DNA of 64,000 nt, taken from positions 1-64,000 of the forward strand of contig NZ_BAABWE010000010.1 of NCBI RefSeq assembly GCF_040371755.1, in the 5' to 3' direction. The notes under the pieces were generated by a model. The model did no database searches. It was not told the DNA's origin and was given only the letters and a program-made list of their open reading frames with translations. This DNA comes from Bermanella sp040371755. Lineage in GTDB: Bacteria > Pseudomonadota > Gammaproteobacteria > Pseudomonadales > Oceanobacteraceae. The position numbers and the translations under genes are program-made. Of the stretch, positions 52,181 through 60,578 are shown in pieces (the first letter of the stretch is position 1; each line of letters opens with the position of its first letter).

Positions 52181-52280
52181 TACCGATAACAAAATGCGGC
52201 ATTCACGGGCCGCTACAACCAAATCGTCCCGATTACTCTATGAGAGCGGCTCGTGGGTTGCCGCGAAGCAGGGTTCGGGA
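52181..52280 (+). repeat. dispersed repeat copy C
   Basis: TACCGATAACAAAATGCGG, then CATTCACGGGCCGCTACAA, CGTCCCGA, GAGCGGCTCGTG and GCCGCGAAGCAGG, in the same order as copy A. The first 35 bases are nearly identical between A and C. Confidence 0.8.
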
Positions 52281-52470
52281 TCTCACTGCGTGCGGGAACT
52301 ACGTACCCCGAGAAAAAAAACCGTACTGGCTTTGGTTAGCCAGATTGAAAAATCTTAAATAATTAACAATCTAAGAATAACGTACATGCGCAAAACACTT
52401 ATCATACTCTTTGGCTACACTTCGTTCGCGGGGAACACAGGTGCGCCGCTACATTTTCAAACCCCACAAA

Positions 52471-52500
52471 AAAACCCAACCACTTCCGTGATTGGGTTTT
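52471..52500 (-). terminator. terminator of the acyl-CoA operon
   Basis: AAAACCCAA at 52471-52479 pairs with TTGGGTTTT at 52492-52500, with an inner CAC/GTG pair. On the minus strand it lies 25 bases past the last stop and ends in a T-run. Confidence 0.85.
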
Positions 52501-52524
52501 CCATTTAAACTTAAAAAGTAAAAC

Positions 52525-54639
52525 TTATTTTACTTCATAATCTTTAAATGACTTACCTTCTTGCGCTAACTTAACCAGTAACGGTGCTGGCTCAAACCAG
52601 TTTTTACCATGTTCGCCAAGTTCTGCTTGGTAGAAGCGAATGCGCTCTAGTACTTTGTCTAGACCCACTTCATCAGCGTATTGCATTGGGCCACCACGGT
52701 GACCAGGGAAGCCGTAACCATTCAAGAAGACTAAATCGATATCGCTTGAACGGTACGCTACGCCTTCTTCTAGAATACGTGCGCCTTCGTTGATCATGGA
52801 GTACATGGTACGCTCGATCACTTCTTCAGCTGATACTTCACGTTGTGCAACATTAAGCTCTTGCGCCGTTGCTTGTGCAAGCTCAACGACTTCTGGGTCT
52901 TCAATGCGATCACGACCTTCGTAGATGTAGAAACCACGGCTGGTTTTCTGTCCGAAGCGACCTAAGTTATTTAATTTATCACAAATAACTTGATAGCTAG
53001 GGTCGTGTGCTAATTGCTCACGAATGCCTTCACGGGCAAAGAAACCAACGTCGATACCAGCTAAGTCGATTACCGACAAGAAGCCCATTGCAAAACCAAA
53101 ATCAGTTAATGCTTTATCTACTTGTGCAGGGGTAGCGCCTTCAAGCACCATGCGAGTCGATTCACGGCCGTACGGTTCAAACATACGGTTACCAATGAAG
53201 CCCCAGCAAATGCCAGAGATCACAGGAATCTTACGAATCTTTTGTGCCGTTTTTAGTGTCGTTAGCAGTACGTCGTCTGCTGTTTTAGTGGCACGAACAA
53301 TTTCAAGTAACTGCATTACGTTAGCTGGACTAAAGAAGTGTAAACCAATAACGTCTTGTGGGCGCTTGGTTTGTGCTGCAATTTCGTCAACGTCTAGGTA
53401 TGACGTGTTGGTAGCTAAAATAGCACCTTGCTTACATACTTCGTCTAGTTTGGCGAACACTTCTTTTTTGATGTTCATGTTTTCGAATACGGCTTCGATC
53501 ACAAGGTCCACATCAGAAAGGTCATCGTAAGATAAGCTGCCGCTAATTAAGCCCATGTTAGTTTCTAATTGGGCTTCAGTTAGCTTGCCACGCTTCACGC
53601 TTACTTCGTAGTTTTTACGAATGTTCGCAAGACCACGATCTAGGAATTCTTGTTTTACTTCAAGTAGTACAACGGGAATACCGGCATTAGCAAAGTTCAT
53701 GGCGATACCGCCACCCATGGTGCCTGCACCGATAATACCCACGGTTTTAATATCACGTGGTGCTACAGATTTATCTAAACCAGGAATATTGCTAATGGCA
53801 CGTTGTGCAAAGAATACATGTTGTTGTGCGCGTGCTTGCGGCGTGTCGTTGCATAGTTCGAACAATTCCGTTTCTTTTTTAAGGCCATCAGCCAAAGAAA
53901 GTTCAGTCGATGCTTTTACTGCTTGAATACATTGTTCAGGGGCAAAGTAGCCTTTAGTTTTGCGAGCGATAGAGGCACGAAAGTCATCAAACGTTGCGTC
54001 GTTTACTCCCTCCTTGCTTACGTCCATATCCGCACAAGTTTTAACTGGTGCATTGTCGGCTACTAATTTGTTTGCAAATTCAATGGCGGCTTCTAAGAAG
54101 TTTTCAGCAGGCAAGGCTGCATCAATTAAACCAAGTTCTAGCGCTGCATCTGCACCAATGATTTTAGCGGTCGCAATCATTTCTAACGATTTTTCAACAC
54201 CAATAAAACGTGGCAGACGCTGAGTACCACCGGCACCGGGTAGAATACCAAGGCTTACTTCTGGCAAACCGAACTTAGCCGCTGGTGATGCCACGCGATA
54301 ATCACATACCAATGCTAATTCTAAACCGCCACCAAGTGCTGCGCCGTTAATGGCGGCCACGATTGGCTTTGAAGACGCTTCTAGGTAAGTGGTCAACCAA
54401 GGCAGTTCTGGTTTTGCAAAACGCTTGTCAGAAGAAAATTCATTAATGTCAGCACCAGCACAAAAGATTTTGTGGGCAGATGCAATAACGATGGCTTTTA
54501 CTGCATCGTCTGCGATGGCTTGATCAAAGCCTGCTTGAATGGCACTGCGCAGTGCATGGCCCAAGCCATTCACTGGCGCTGAGTTTAGGGTTAGTACTGC
54601 AATGTCGCCTTGTACTTGGTAATTTACTACGTCGCTCAT
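52525..54639 (-). CDS. bifunctional enoyl-CoA hydratase / 3-hydroxyacyl-CoA dehydrogenase (FadB/FadJ-like)
   Basis: A 704-residue two-enzyme protein. The N-terminal crotonase domain (1-190) has both catalytic glutamates, Glu107 in GGGLELAL and Glu127 in FGLPEVSLG. The dehydrogenase domain has NAD motif GIIGAGTMGG at 301-310 and catalytic His434 and Glu446 (LHFFSPAN, QLLEIV), followed by two C-terminal dimerisation domains. It would turn enoyl-CoA to 3-ketoacyl-CoA in beta-oxidation or a related short-chain pathway. It is about the length of FadJ, and no thiolase gene is adjacent. It is the last gene of the operon, overlapping the thioesterase by 4 bases. Confidence 0.92.
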   Translation of the reverse strand: MSDVVNYQVQGDIAVLTLNSAPVNGLGHALRSAIQAGFDQAIADDAVKAIVIASAHKIFCAGADINEFSSDKRFAKPELPWLTTYLEASSKPIVAAINGAALGGGLELALVCDYRVASPAAKFGLPEVSLGILPGAGGTQRLPRFIGVEKSLEMIATAKIIGADAALELGLIDAALPAENFLEAAIEFANKLVADNAPVKTCADMDVSKEGVNDATFDDFRASIARKTKGYFAPEQCIQAVKASTELSLADGLKKETELFELCNDTPQARAQQHVFFAQRAISNIPGLDKSVAPRDIKTVGIIGAGTMGGGIAMNFANAGIPVVLLEVKQEFLDRGLANIRKNYEVSVKRGKLTEAQLETNMGLISGSLSYDDLSDVDLVIEAVFENMNIKKEVFAKLDEVCKQGAILATNTSYLDVDEIAAQTKRPQDVIGLHFFSPANVMQLLEIVRATKTADDVLLTTLKTAQKIRKIPVISGICWGFIGNRMFEPYGRESTRMVLEGATPAQVDKALTDFGFAMGFLSVIDLAGIDVGFFAREGIREQLAHDPSYQVICDKLNNLGRFGQKTSRGFYIYEGRDRIEDPEVVELAQATAQELNVAQREVSAEEVIERTMYSMINEGARILEEGVAYRSSDIDLVFLNGYGFPGHRGGPMQYADEVGLDKVLERIRFYQAELGEHGKNWFEPAPLLVKLAQEGKSFKDYEVK

Positions 54640-55076
54640 GACTCTACCTTTTCACGCAAAATTTTGGTTAATGCTGCACGCATTTGTTCAGGAATAGAAA
54701 CCGATTTATTGGAGGCTTTGTCTACAAATACGTGAACAAAGTGACCATTTGCACAAGACTCTTCTTCACCTTTTTTGAAAATGGCAATGCCATACTGAAC
54801 CGAAGAGTTACCAATACGGTCAACACGCAAACCTGCTTCAATTTGATCAGGGTATGCAATAGAGCTTGTGTAGTTACAACCACTGTTCACAACAAAACCG
54901 ACAATTTCACTGTTATTAATATCCAGACCACCTTCTTCAATTAGGTAGCTGTTTGCGGCTGTGTCAAAGTAAGAATAATAAGTCACGTTATTCACGTGAC
55001 CATAAACATCGTTATCCATCCAACGGGTGGTGATGTCTTTAAAATAAGCGTAATCGCTACGGCTTGTACCAGACAT
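54636..55076 (-). CDS. 4HBT-type acyl-CoA thioesterase
   Basis: A 146-residue hot-dog-fold thioesterase. The motif RWMDNDVYGHVNNVTYYSYFD contains the family's Asp and GHVNN pattern (cited in part). It would release a free acid and CoA from an acyl-CoA made in the same operon. It overlaps the FadB-like start by 4 bases and lies 17 bases after the alcohol dehydrogenase gene, so these are translationally linked. Confidence 0.88.
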   Translation of the reverse strand: MSGTSRSDYAYFKDITTRWMDNDVYGHVNNVTYYSYFDTAANSYLIEEGGLDINNSEIVGFVVNSGCNYTSSIAYPDQIEAGLRVDRIGNSSVQYGIAIFKKGEEESCANGHFVHVFVDKASNKSVSIPEQMRAALTKILREKVES

Positions 55077-55093
55077 AATATTTTCCTATTGGC

Positions 55094-56275
55094 TTATTGA
55101 TAAGCGGCTGTGTAAATGGCCAGCGCGTCGTCGTAAGAAACAGGTCTTGGATTGTTCATCAATAGACGTTCTTGCAACATAGAGTCTTTAGCCAGTGTTG
55201 GAAGGAAAGACTCTTCAATGTCCATTTCTTTTAATGTCATTGGTAGGCCAAGGTCTTTGATCAGTTTTTCCATTTCAACGATAAATTGCTCTGCAATTTC
55301 TTCTGAGCTACCTTCGAATGCCACATCTGGGAATGTGTAAGGTGCAAGCTCTGCGTACATGTCAGCCGCTTCAGAAATATTAAAACGCAATACATGCGGC
55401 AGAACCAACGAGTTACTTAAACCGTGAGGAATGTGGAAATGTCCACCTAGCGGATAAGCCAAGGCATGAACTGCAGCCACTGGCGAGTTAGCAAACGCTT
55501 GACCTGCCAACATAGCACCGAACAACATTTGTTGACGAGCACCAAGGTCTTTACCGTTATGCACCGCCGTTTGAATGTTCGCACCCATAAGCTTTAAGGC
55601 TTCTTTAGCTAGTAGGTCAGACATTGGGTTCTTTTTAATGGCGCTGGTGTAAGATTCAATGGCATGAACCATGGCATCCACACCGGTTGCAGCCGTTACG
55701 TGTGGTGGTAAACCAACGGTTAGACCTGCATCTAAAATAGCGTAGTCCGGAAGATAGATTGGGCTAACCGAACCCATCTTAGTGGTTTCACCCGTGGTGA
55801 CGATGGCCACCTGAGTCACTTCTGAACCCGTACCCGCTGTAGTCGGTACTTGAATCAAAGGTAAACGCTGACCTTTCGCATTATTCACGCCGTAAATATC
55901 CGCAAGAGTTTGCGAACACTCTGGATGGGCTAGGAAGGCAATCAGTTTCGCCACGTCCATAGAGCTACCACCACCAAAACCAATAACCACTTCTGCATTG
56001 GCTTTTTTGGCGCACTCTAGAGCTGCAAAAATAATAGACTCTGGTGGATCTGCTTGTACCTCATCGTATACCGTCACTTCGACGCCCGCTTTTTGCAGAC
56101 CTTCAATGGTTGACTGGTGCAAGTTTAAGCTGGCGATACCTGGGTCAGTTACAAACAAAACTGACTTGTAACCTTGTTCAGTAACAATTTCACCAATACG
56201 CAAAGATGAACCCACTTCACAAAGTACGTTCTGGCAGGTGGCAAATAAAAATCCGGAGTTAGTATTATTAGACAT
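55094..56275 (-). CDS. iron-containing alcohol dehydrogenase
   Basis: A 393-residue group III alcohol dehydrogenase. NAD motif GFGGGSSMDVAKL near 99-111, TTAGTGSEVT, and metal ligands in DAMVHAIESY (Asp, His) and AVHALAYPLGGHFHIPHG (two His). Such enzymes oxidise short alcohols, 1,3-propanediol or 3-hydroxy acids. Its place in an acyl-CoA operon is unusual: it may feed an alcohol or hydroxy-acid into the pathway. A 10-bp GC hairpin lies between it and the preceding dehydrogenase gene. Confidence 0.9.
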   Translation of the reverse strand: MSNNTNSGFLFATCQNVLCEVGSSLRIGEIVTEQGYKSVLFVTDPGIASLNLHQSTIEGLQKAGVEVTVYDEVQADPPESIIFAALECAKKANAEVVIGFGGGSSMDVAKLIAFLAHPECSQTLADIYGVNNAKGQRLPLIQVPTTAGTGSEVTQVAIVTTGETTKMGSVSPIYLPDYAILDAGLTVGLPPHVTAATGVDAMVHAIESYTSAIKKNPMSDLLAKEALKLMGANIQTAVHNGKDLGARQQMLFGAMLAGQAFANSPVAAVHALAYPLGGHFHIPHGLSNSLVLPHVLRFNISEAADMYAELAPYTFPDVAFEGSSEEIAEQFIVEMEKLIKDLGLPMTLKEMDIEESFLPTLAKDSMLQERLLMNNPRPVSYDDALAIYTAAYQ

Positions 56276-56296
56276 GGAATCCTCGAGGCTTAACGA

Positions 56297-56324
56297 CTAA
56301 CCCGCCAGCAAGCCGGCGGGTTAG
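56297..56324 (-). terminator. intercistronic hairpin
   Basis: CTAACCCGCC at 56297-56306 pairs perfectly with 56315-56324. It lies between the acyl-CoA dehydrogenase stop and the alcohol dehydrogenase start and has no T-run. It is more likely a partial terminator or RNA-stability element than an operon end. Confidence 0.45.
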
Positions 56325-56351
56325 AACAAGTAACTTAAACGTATTATCGTA

Positions 56352-58133
56352 TTACGCAAACATCTCAGACGTAATGTCCATCAAGTTGTTTGCACCAGAC
56401 AACAGCGCATTTGCATGCATATCGGCACGAGGAAGAATACGTGCAAAGTAGAATTCAGCTGTATGAATTTTACCTTTGTAGAAATCAAGTTCTGTGCTGC
56501 CCGCATCTAATTTAGCTTGTGCAGTAACAGCGGCTTGCGCCCAGAAGTAAGCCAATAGCAGGTAGCTAGAGAACTGAAGGAAATCGACCGATACCGCACC
56601 GATCTCTTCTGGGTCATTCTTAGTGGCTTCTAGAATAAACTGAAGCAGTTCACGCCATTGCTTGCTACCAGCGCCTAGTTTTTCAACTAATGCAGAACCT
56701 GAGTTTGCTGCCACAAATGCGTCGATTTCGTCTGCCATAGAAGACAATACCGTACCGCCATCACCCAGCACTTTACGGCTGATGAAATCAAGTGCTTGAA
56801 TACCGTTAGTGCCTTCATAAAGCATCAAGATACGTGAATCACGCATTAGCTGCTCCATACCCCACTCACGAATAAAGCCGTGACCACCGTAAACCTGAAC
56901 GCCTATGCTCGCTACTTCTTGCGACATATCAGTCAGGAAAGATTTAACAATAGGAATGAAGAACGCTAATTTTTTCGCATTGGCTTTTTCTTCCGCTTCG
57001 TCGGTTAGGAAGCGCTCGTTATCAAGCATTTTAGCTGTGTAGTAAGCTAGCATACGGCTGCCTTCAGTTAACGCTTTTTGCGTTAACAACATGCGACGTA
57101 CGTCTGGGTGAACAATAATTGGGTCAGCGGCTTTTTCTGGGAATTTAGGGCCAGAAAGTGAACGAGTTTGGATACGGTCACGGGCATATTCTAATGCACC
57201 TTGAGTCGCCATTTCAGCAATACCAAGACCTTGCAGGCCTACTTGGAAACGAGCGTCGTTCATCATGGTGAACATGCACGCTAGACCTTTGTGATCACCA
57301 CCTACGATGAAGCCTTTCGCGCCTTCAAAGTTCATCACACAAGTAGCAGCACCTTTGATGCCCATTTTGTGTTCAACTGAACCACAGCTTAAGGTGTTTT
57401 TCTCACCTGGGTTACCGTTGGCATCTGGTAGGAATTTAGGCACAAGGAACAAGCTGATGCCTTTAGAGCCACCTGGGGCATCTGGAAGTTTAGCAAGAAC
57501 AAGATGGATAATGTTCTCTGCCATGTCGTGCTCGCCACCAGAAATGAAGATTTTAGTACCAGAAACGGCGTAGCTACCATCGGCATTTGGTTCAGCTTTA
57601 GAGCGAAGAATACCTAAGTCAGTACCGGCGTGAGGCTCGGTCAAACACATGGTGCCTGCCCATTGGCCTGTGATCATTTTCTCAAGGTACATATCTTTAA
57701 GAGCTTGATCGCCATGTTTATCAATAGCCAGAGTCGCACCTTCAGTTAGACCAGAGTATATGCGCCATGACAAGTTAGCAGCCATGATCATTTCATGAAT
57801 AGGTGTCGCTAATGAGTTAGGAAGATCCTGACCGCCGAATTCTGGGTTAGACGTCATTGATGCCCAACCGTTATCGCAATACTGCTGATAAGCTTCTTTA
57901 AAGCCTGTTGGCGTGGTTACTTCGCCATTTTCGAATGTAATACCTTCTTCATCGCCACTGCGATTGTATGGTGCTAGGGCTGTTTCAGCGAATTTAGCCC
58001 CTTCAGTAAGTACGGCATCGGTTAATTCTTTATTGATGTCCTGTAGATTTAGGCCTTCGTAGTGACCTTGTACATCTATTAATTCATTCAGTACAAATTC
58101 AATATCACGTAATGGGGCTTTAAAATCTGTCAT
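56352..58133 (-). CDS. acyl-CoA dehydrogenase (DmdC/C-terminal-extended type)
   Basis: A 593-residue FAD enzyme, longer than classical acyl-CoA dehydrogenases because of an extra C-terminal domain. FAD/substrate motifs GTMCLTEPHAGTDLG and GTKIFISGGEHD, and the catalytic Glu near 439 in LYEGTNGIQALDF. This subgroup includes long-chain dehydrogenases and methylmercaptopropionyl-CoA dehydrogenase DmdC. It is the first gene of the operon and is divergent from the LysR gene, from which it is probably controlled. Substrate not determinable from sequence. Confidence 0.9.
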   Translation of the reverse strand: MTDFKAPLRDIEFVLNELIDVQGHYEGLNLQDINKELTDAVLTEGAKFAETALAPYNRSGDEEGITFENGEVTTPTGFKEAYQQYCDNGWASMTSNPEFGGQDLPNSLATPIHEMIMAANLSWRIYSGLTEGATLAIDKHGDQALKDMYLEKMITGQWAGTMCLTEPHAGTDLGILRSKAEPNADGSYAVSGTKIFISGGEHDMAENIIHLVLAKLPDAPGGSKGISLFLVPKFLPDANGNPGEKNTLSCGSVEHKMGIKGAATCVMNFEGAKGFIVGGDHKGLACMFTMMNDARFQVGLQGLGIAEMATQGALEYARDRIQTRSLSGPKFPEKAADPIIVHPDVRRMLLTQKALTEGSRMLAYYTAKMLDNERFLTDEAEEKANAKKLAFFIPIVKSFLTDMSQEVASIGVQVYGGHGFIREWGMEQLMRDSRILMLYEGTNGIQALDFISRKVLGDGGTVLSSMADEIDAFVAANSGSALVEKLGAGSKQWRELLQFILEATKNDPEEIGAVSVDFLQFSSYLLLAYFWAQAAVTAQAKLDAGSTELDFYKGKIHTAEFYFARILPRADMHANALLSGANNLMDITSEMFA

Positions 58134-58210
58134 TTTCTATGTGCTCGATTGATTCTAGTTAAACGGGGGCTAAAATAGCCATTTGCTACTTATTTGTGAA
58201 ATTGATAGTT

Positions 58211-58226
58211 TGAATGGTACTATTCA
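58211..58226. promoter_or_regulatory. candidate LysR operator
   Basis: TGAAT-N6-ATTCA palindrome directly before the lysR start codon in the 97-base divergent gap, nested in a wider GTGAA...TTCAC pair (58196-58227). The position suits autorepression with control of the divergent operon. Confidence 0.4.
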
Positions 58227-58230
58227 CACC

Positions 58231-59169
58231 ATGAATATCAATAACTTCGATTTAAACCTGCTTCGCGCCTTTGATGCTCTCATGCTTGAACGTAATGTGA
58301 GCAAAGCAGCAGACCGCATGTCTCTTTCGCAACCTGCCATGAGTAATACACTAAATCGATTGCGCAAACTACTGGATGATCCAGTATTAGTGCGCACCAG
58401 TAAAGGTATGCAGCCGACGCCCAAGGCCACTAAGCTTGAGCACCCTATCCGTTCTGCATTAACAGCCATCGAACACAGTTTAGCGCCCATACCGGATTTT
58501 GATCCTTTAACTGATGCACGCACGTTCCACATTGCCACTACCGACTATGTTCAACTGTTATTGTTACAGCCTTTAATTGAACATGTGAATGCGGTGGCTC
58601 CTAACATCAAAATCGAAATACACGAGCTATCGCCCGATATTCCCGTTTCGCAATTAGAAGATGGCACCTATGATTTCGCCATTGGCCGATTTAATAGCCT
58701 ACCCAGCCAATTACGAGGTAACCTTTGGCATACCGATGAGTTAGTGTGCGTCGTCAGCGCGCTTAGTAAGGATTACGGGGATACCATCGAGTTAGATCAG
58801 TTTTTATCATGCCGTCAGGTTTGGGTGTCCGGTGGTCAGCATTCTGGGATGGTAGATCAATGGCTAGCTCAGAATGATTTAGCCCGTAATGTGAGCCTTT
58901 CTTCCCCGAATTTTCTGATGGCCCCTATCTTAATATCACAAAGTGATTATCTATTAGTGACCCCTAAAAGCATTGCTCACATGTATGCTACCAAGTTACC
59001 CTTGAAGATATTGTCGCTACCCATGAAATTAGACACCTTCAACTTGCACATAATTTGGCATCCTTATCATGCCTCTACCCAAGCCCACGCTTGGTTAAAG
59101 CAGCAAATTGAAGATTTAGATATTGGCCACAACCGAGAACGTACTTTTGCGGTCGCCGATACCCTTTAA
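58231..59169 (+). CDS. LysR-family transcriptional regulator
   Basis: A 312-residue LysR regulator of the NodD-like subgroup. The N-terminal helix-turn-helix is NFDLNLLRAFDALMLERNVSKAADRMSLSQPAMSNTLNRLRKLLDDPVLVR (cited in part), and the C-terminal effector domain runs from about 90. The ATG at 58231 is chosen because it begins the conserved NNFDLNLL motif; an in-frame start 16 codons upstream would run through the candidate operator. It is divergent from the acyl-CoA operon, which is the likely target. Confidence 0.9.
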   Translation: MNINNFDLNLLRAFDALMLERNVSKAADRMSLSQPAMSNTLNRLRKLLDDPVLVRTSKGMQPTPKATKLEHPIRSALTAIEHSLAPIPDFDPLTDARTFHIATTDYVQLLLLQPLIEHVNAVAPNIKIEIHELSPDIPVSQLEDGTYDFAIGRFNSLPSQLRGNLWHTDELVCVVSALSKDYGDTIELDQFLSCRQVWVSGGQHSGMVDQWLAQNDLARNVSLSSPNFLMAPILISQSDYLLVTPKSIAHMYATKLPLKILSLPMKLDTFNLHIIWHPYHASTQAHAWLKQQIEDLDIGHNRERTFAVADTL

Positions 59170-59183
59170 TAAAAGAGAGCATC

Positions 59184-59465
59184 ATGAAAGACGTGCTAAG
59201 AAAAGCCTTCGCCCCTATATTAGACGTATTCGAATCAGGGGATGACCCTGTGGTTTATAAAGCGTCCCACCGTACAATATTAATTGTCATGTCGTTTTTG
59301 TTTTCAGTGTTAGCAAGCAGCGTCTGCCTGTTATCTTGGGGCGCAGAAGATAAGGGATTTTTAATTCCTGTGGTGGTGTTTGGTCTAGTAGGGTTTGTTG
59401 GCTTTGTGGTGGGCACGTTAGGCACCGATCGTGCCGTGGCAAAAATTTGGGGCAATAAATCGTAA
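59184..59465 (+). CDS. small two-helix membrane protein, unknown
   Basis: A 93-residue protein with two membrane helices (about 31-50 and 60-78) and short basic ends. GAGAG-type ribosome site upstream, 14 bases after the LysR stop, so probably cotranscribed with it. I recognise no family. The length, charge pattern and codon use look real. Confidence 0.65.
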   Translation: MKDVLRKAFAPILDVFESGDDPVVYKASHRTILIVMSFLFSVLASSVCLLSWGAEDKGFLIPVVVFGLVGFVGFVVGTLGTDRAVAKIWGNKS

Positions 59466-59515
59466 TACCGCAGTTTAATCTAAGTAAACACGCAGCATAG
59501 GTCGGAGTCGATTTT

Positions 59516-60565
59516 TTATATCGACTCTACCTTAGCATCTGGTTCGCCAAATTTTTCTTTGATCTCTAAAATTTTTGGCAAACACCTTAAGAATATTTCG
59601 ACTATGTGCGGATCAAAATGCTGGCCTGATGATTCTTTGATTAATGATAGTGCTTTTTCAACTGGCCAGGCTTCTTTATATGGACGTTTTGTGGTGAGCG
59701 CGTCAAACACATCGGCCACAGCAATGATTCTTCCTGATAGCGGAATATCCCCTTCTTTTAATCCATTTGGGTAACCTGAACCGTCCCATTTTTCATGGTG
59801 GGTTAAGGCTATCTCTCTTGCGGTTTGCAACAACTTGTCATCATGGTCACCGATAATATCCGCACCAATTTCAGGGTGGCTTTTCATTGTTTGCCATTCT
59901 TCATTATCCAAACCACCGGGTTTACATAATATGGCTTCAGGTATACCTATTTTCCCTACATCGTGCATGGGAGCAGCATGAAAGATTAGGTCAACCCATT
60001 CATCATCAAAGTCCATTTGTGAAGCGATGATTCTTGAGTAGTGACTCATGCGTATCACATGTAACCCTGTTTCATTATCTTTAAATTCAGCCGCGCGCCC
60101 TAAGCGCTCAATGATTTCTAAACGGGTGTGATGCAATTCTTCAGTGCGTTGGCGAACTTTATCTTCTAGTGCAAGATTTTGATTATACAGAGCCAAATGA
60201 GTTTTCACTCGCGCTAGCACAATAGCTGGGGTAATCGGTTTTGTAATGTAGTCAACGGCACCTAATTTTAAGCCTAATTCTTCATCTTTTTCTTCACTTT
60301 TCGCGGTTATAAAAATAACAGGGATATGACTAGTAAATGGATTGGCTTTTAATGCTTCGCAGACTTGGTAGCCGTCCATGTCTGGCATCATAATATCCAG
60401 TAAAATAAGATCTGGTTTAGGCTCTTGTGATGCGATTGATAAAGCTTTCATGCCATTTAAGGCCGCTTTTACTTTGTACTCTTTACGCAACACGCCGCTT
60501 AAAATATCAATATTTTCTGGCGTATCGTCTACCACGAGTAAATTGATTTTTTTTGCATTATCCAT
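59516..60565 (-). CDS. HD-GYP response regulator (RpfG-like)
   Basis: A 349-residue response regulator. Receiver domain 1-120 with phospho-acceptor Asp57 (LILLDIMMPDMDG), a coiled linker, then an HD-GYP phosphodiesterase domain (about 145-340) with APMHDVGKIGIP and HHEKWDGSGYPNGL. Such enzymes usually break down cyclic-di-GMP, lowering biofilm and raising motility. It starts 13 bases after the hybrid kinase gene and is its likely output partner. Confidence 0.93.
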   Translation of the reverse strand: MDNAKKINLLVVDDTPENIDILSGVLRKEYKVKAALNGMKALSIASQEPKPDLILLDIMMPDMDGYQVCEALKANPFTSHIPVIFITAKSEEKDEELGLKLGAVDYITKPITPAIVLARVKTHLALYNQNLALEDKVRQRTEELHHTRLEIIERLGRAAEFKDNETGLHVIRMSHYSRIIASQMDFDDEWVDLIFHAAPMHDVGKIGIPEAILCKPGGLDNEEWQTMKSHPEIGADIIGDHDDKLLQTAREIALTHHEKWDGSGYPNGLKEGDIPLSGRIIAVADVFDALTTKRPYKEAWPVEKALSLIKESSGQHFDPHIVEIFLRCLPKILEIKEKFGEPDAKVESI

Positions 60566-60578
60566 ATTTTATCCTCAA

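Larger units (their letters stand above)
51978..52524. other. gene-free stretch with dispersed repeat copy C
   Basis: An ORF-like reading at 52074-52358 runs through the repeat and is not a gene. The stretch holds the repeat, a GCGCGTTTT motif like that in patch 1, a TTCGTTCGCGG block near 52420-52435 also seen beside copy A, and the terminator of the acyl-CoA operon. Confidence 0.55.

Noticed and set aside
52074..52358. Plus-strand ORF of 94 codons
   Set aside because: It reads through dispersed repeat copy C and is not preserved in the other copies.
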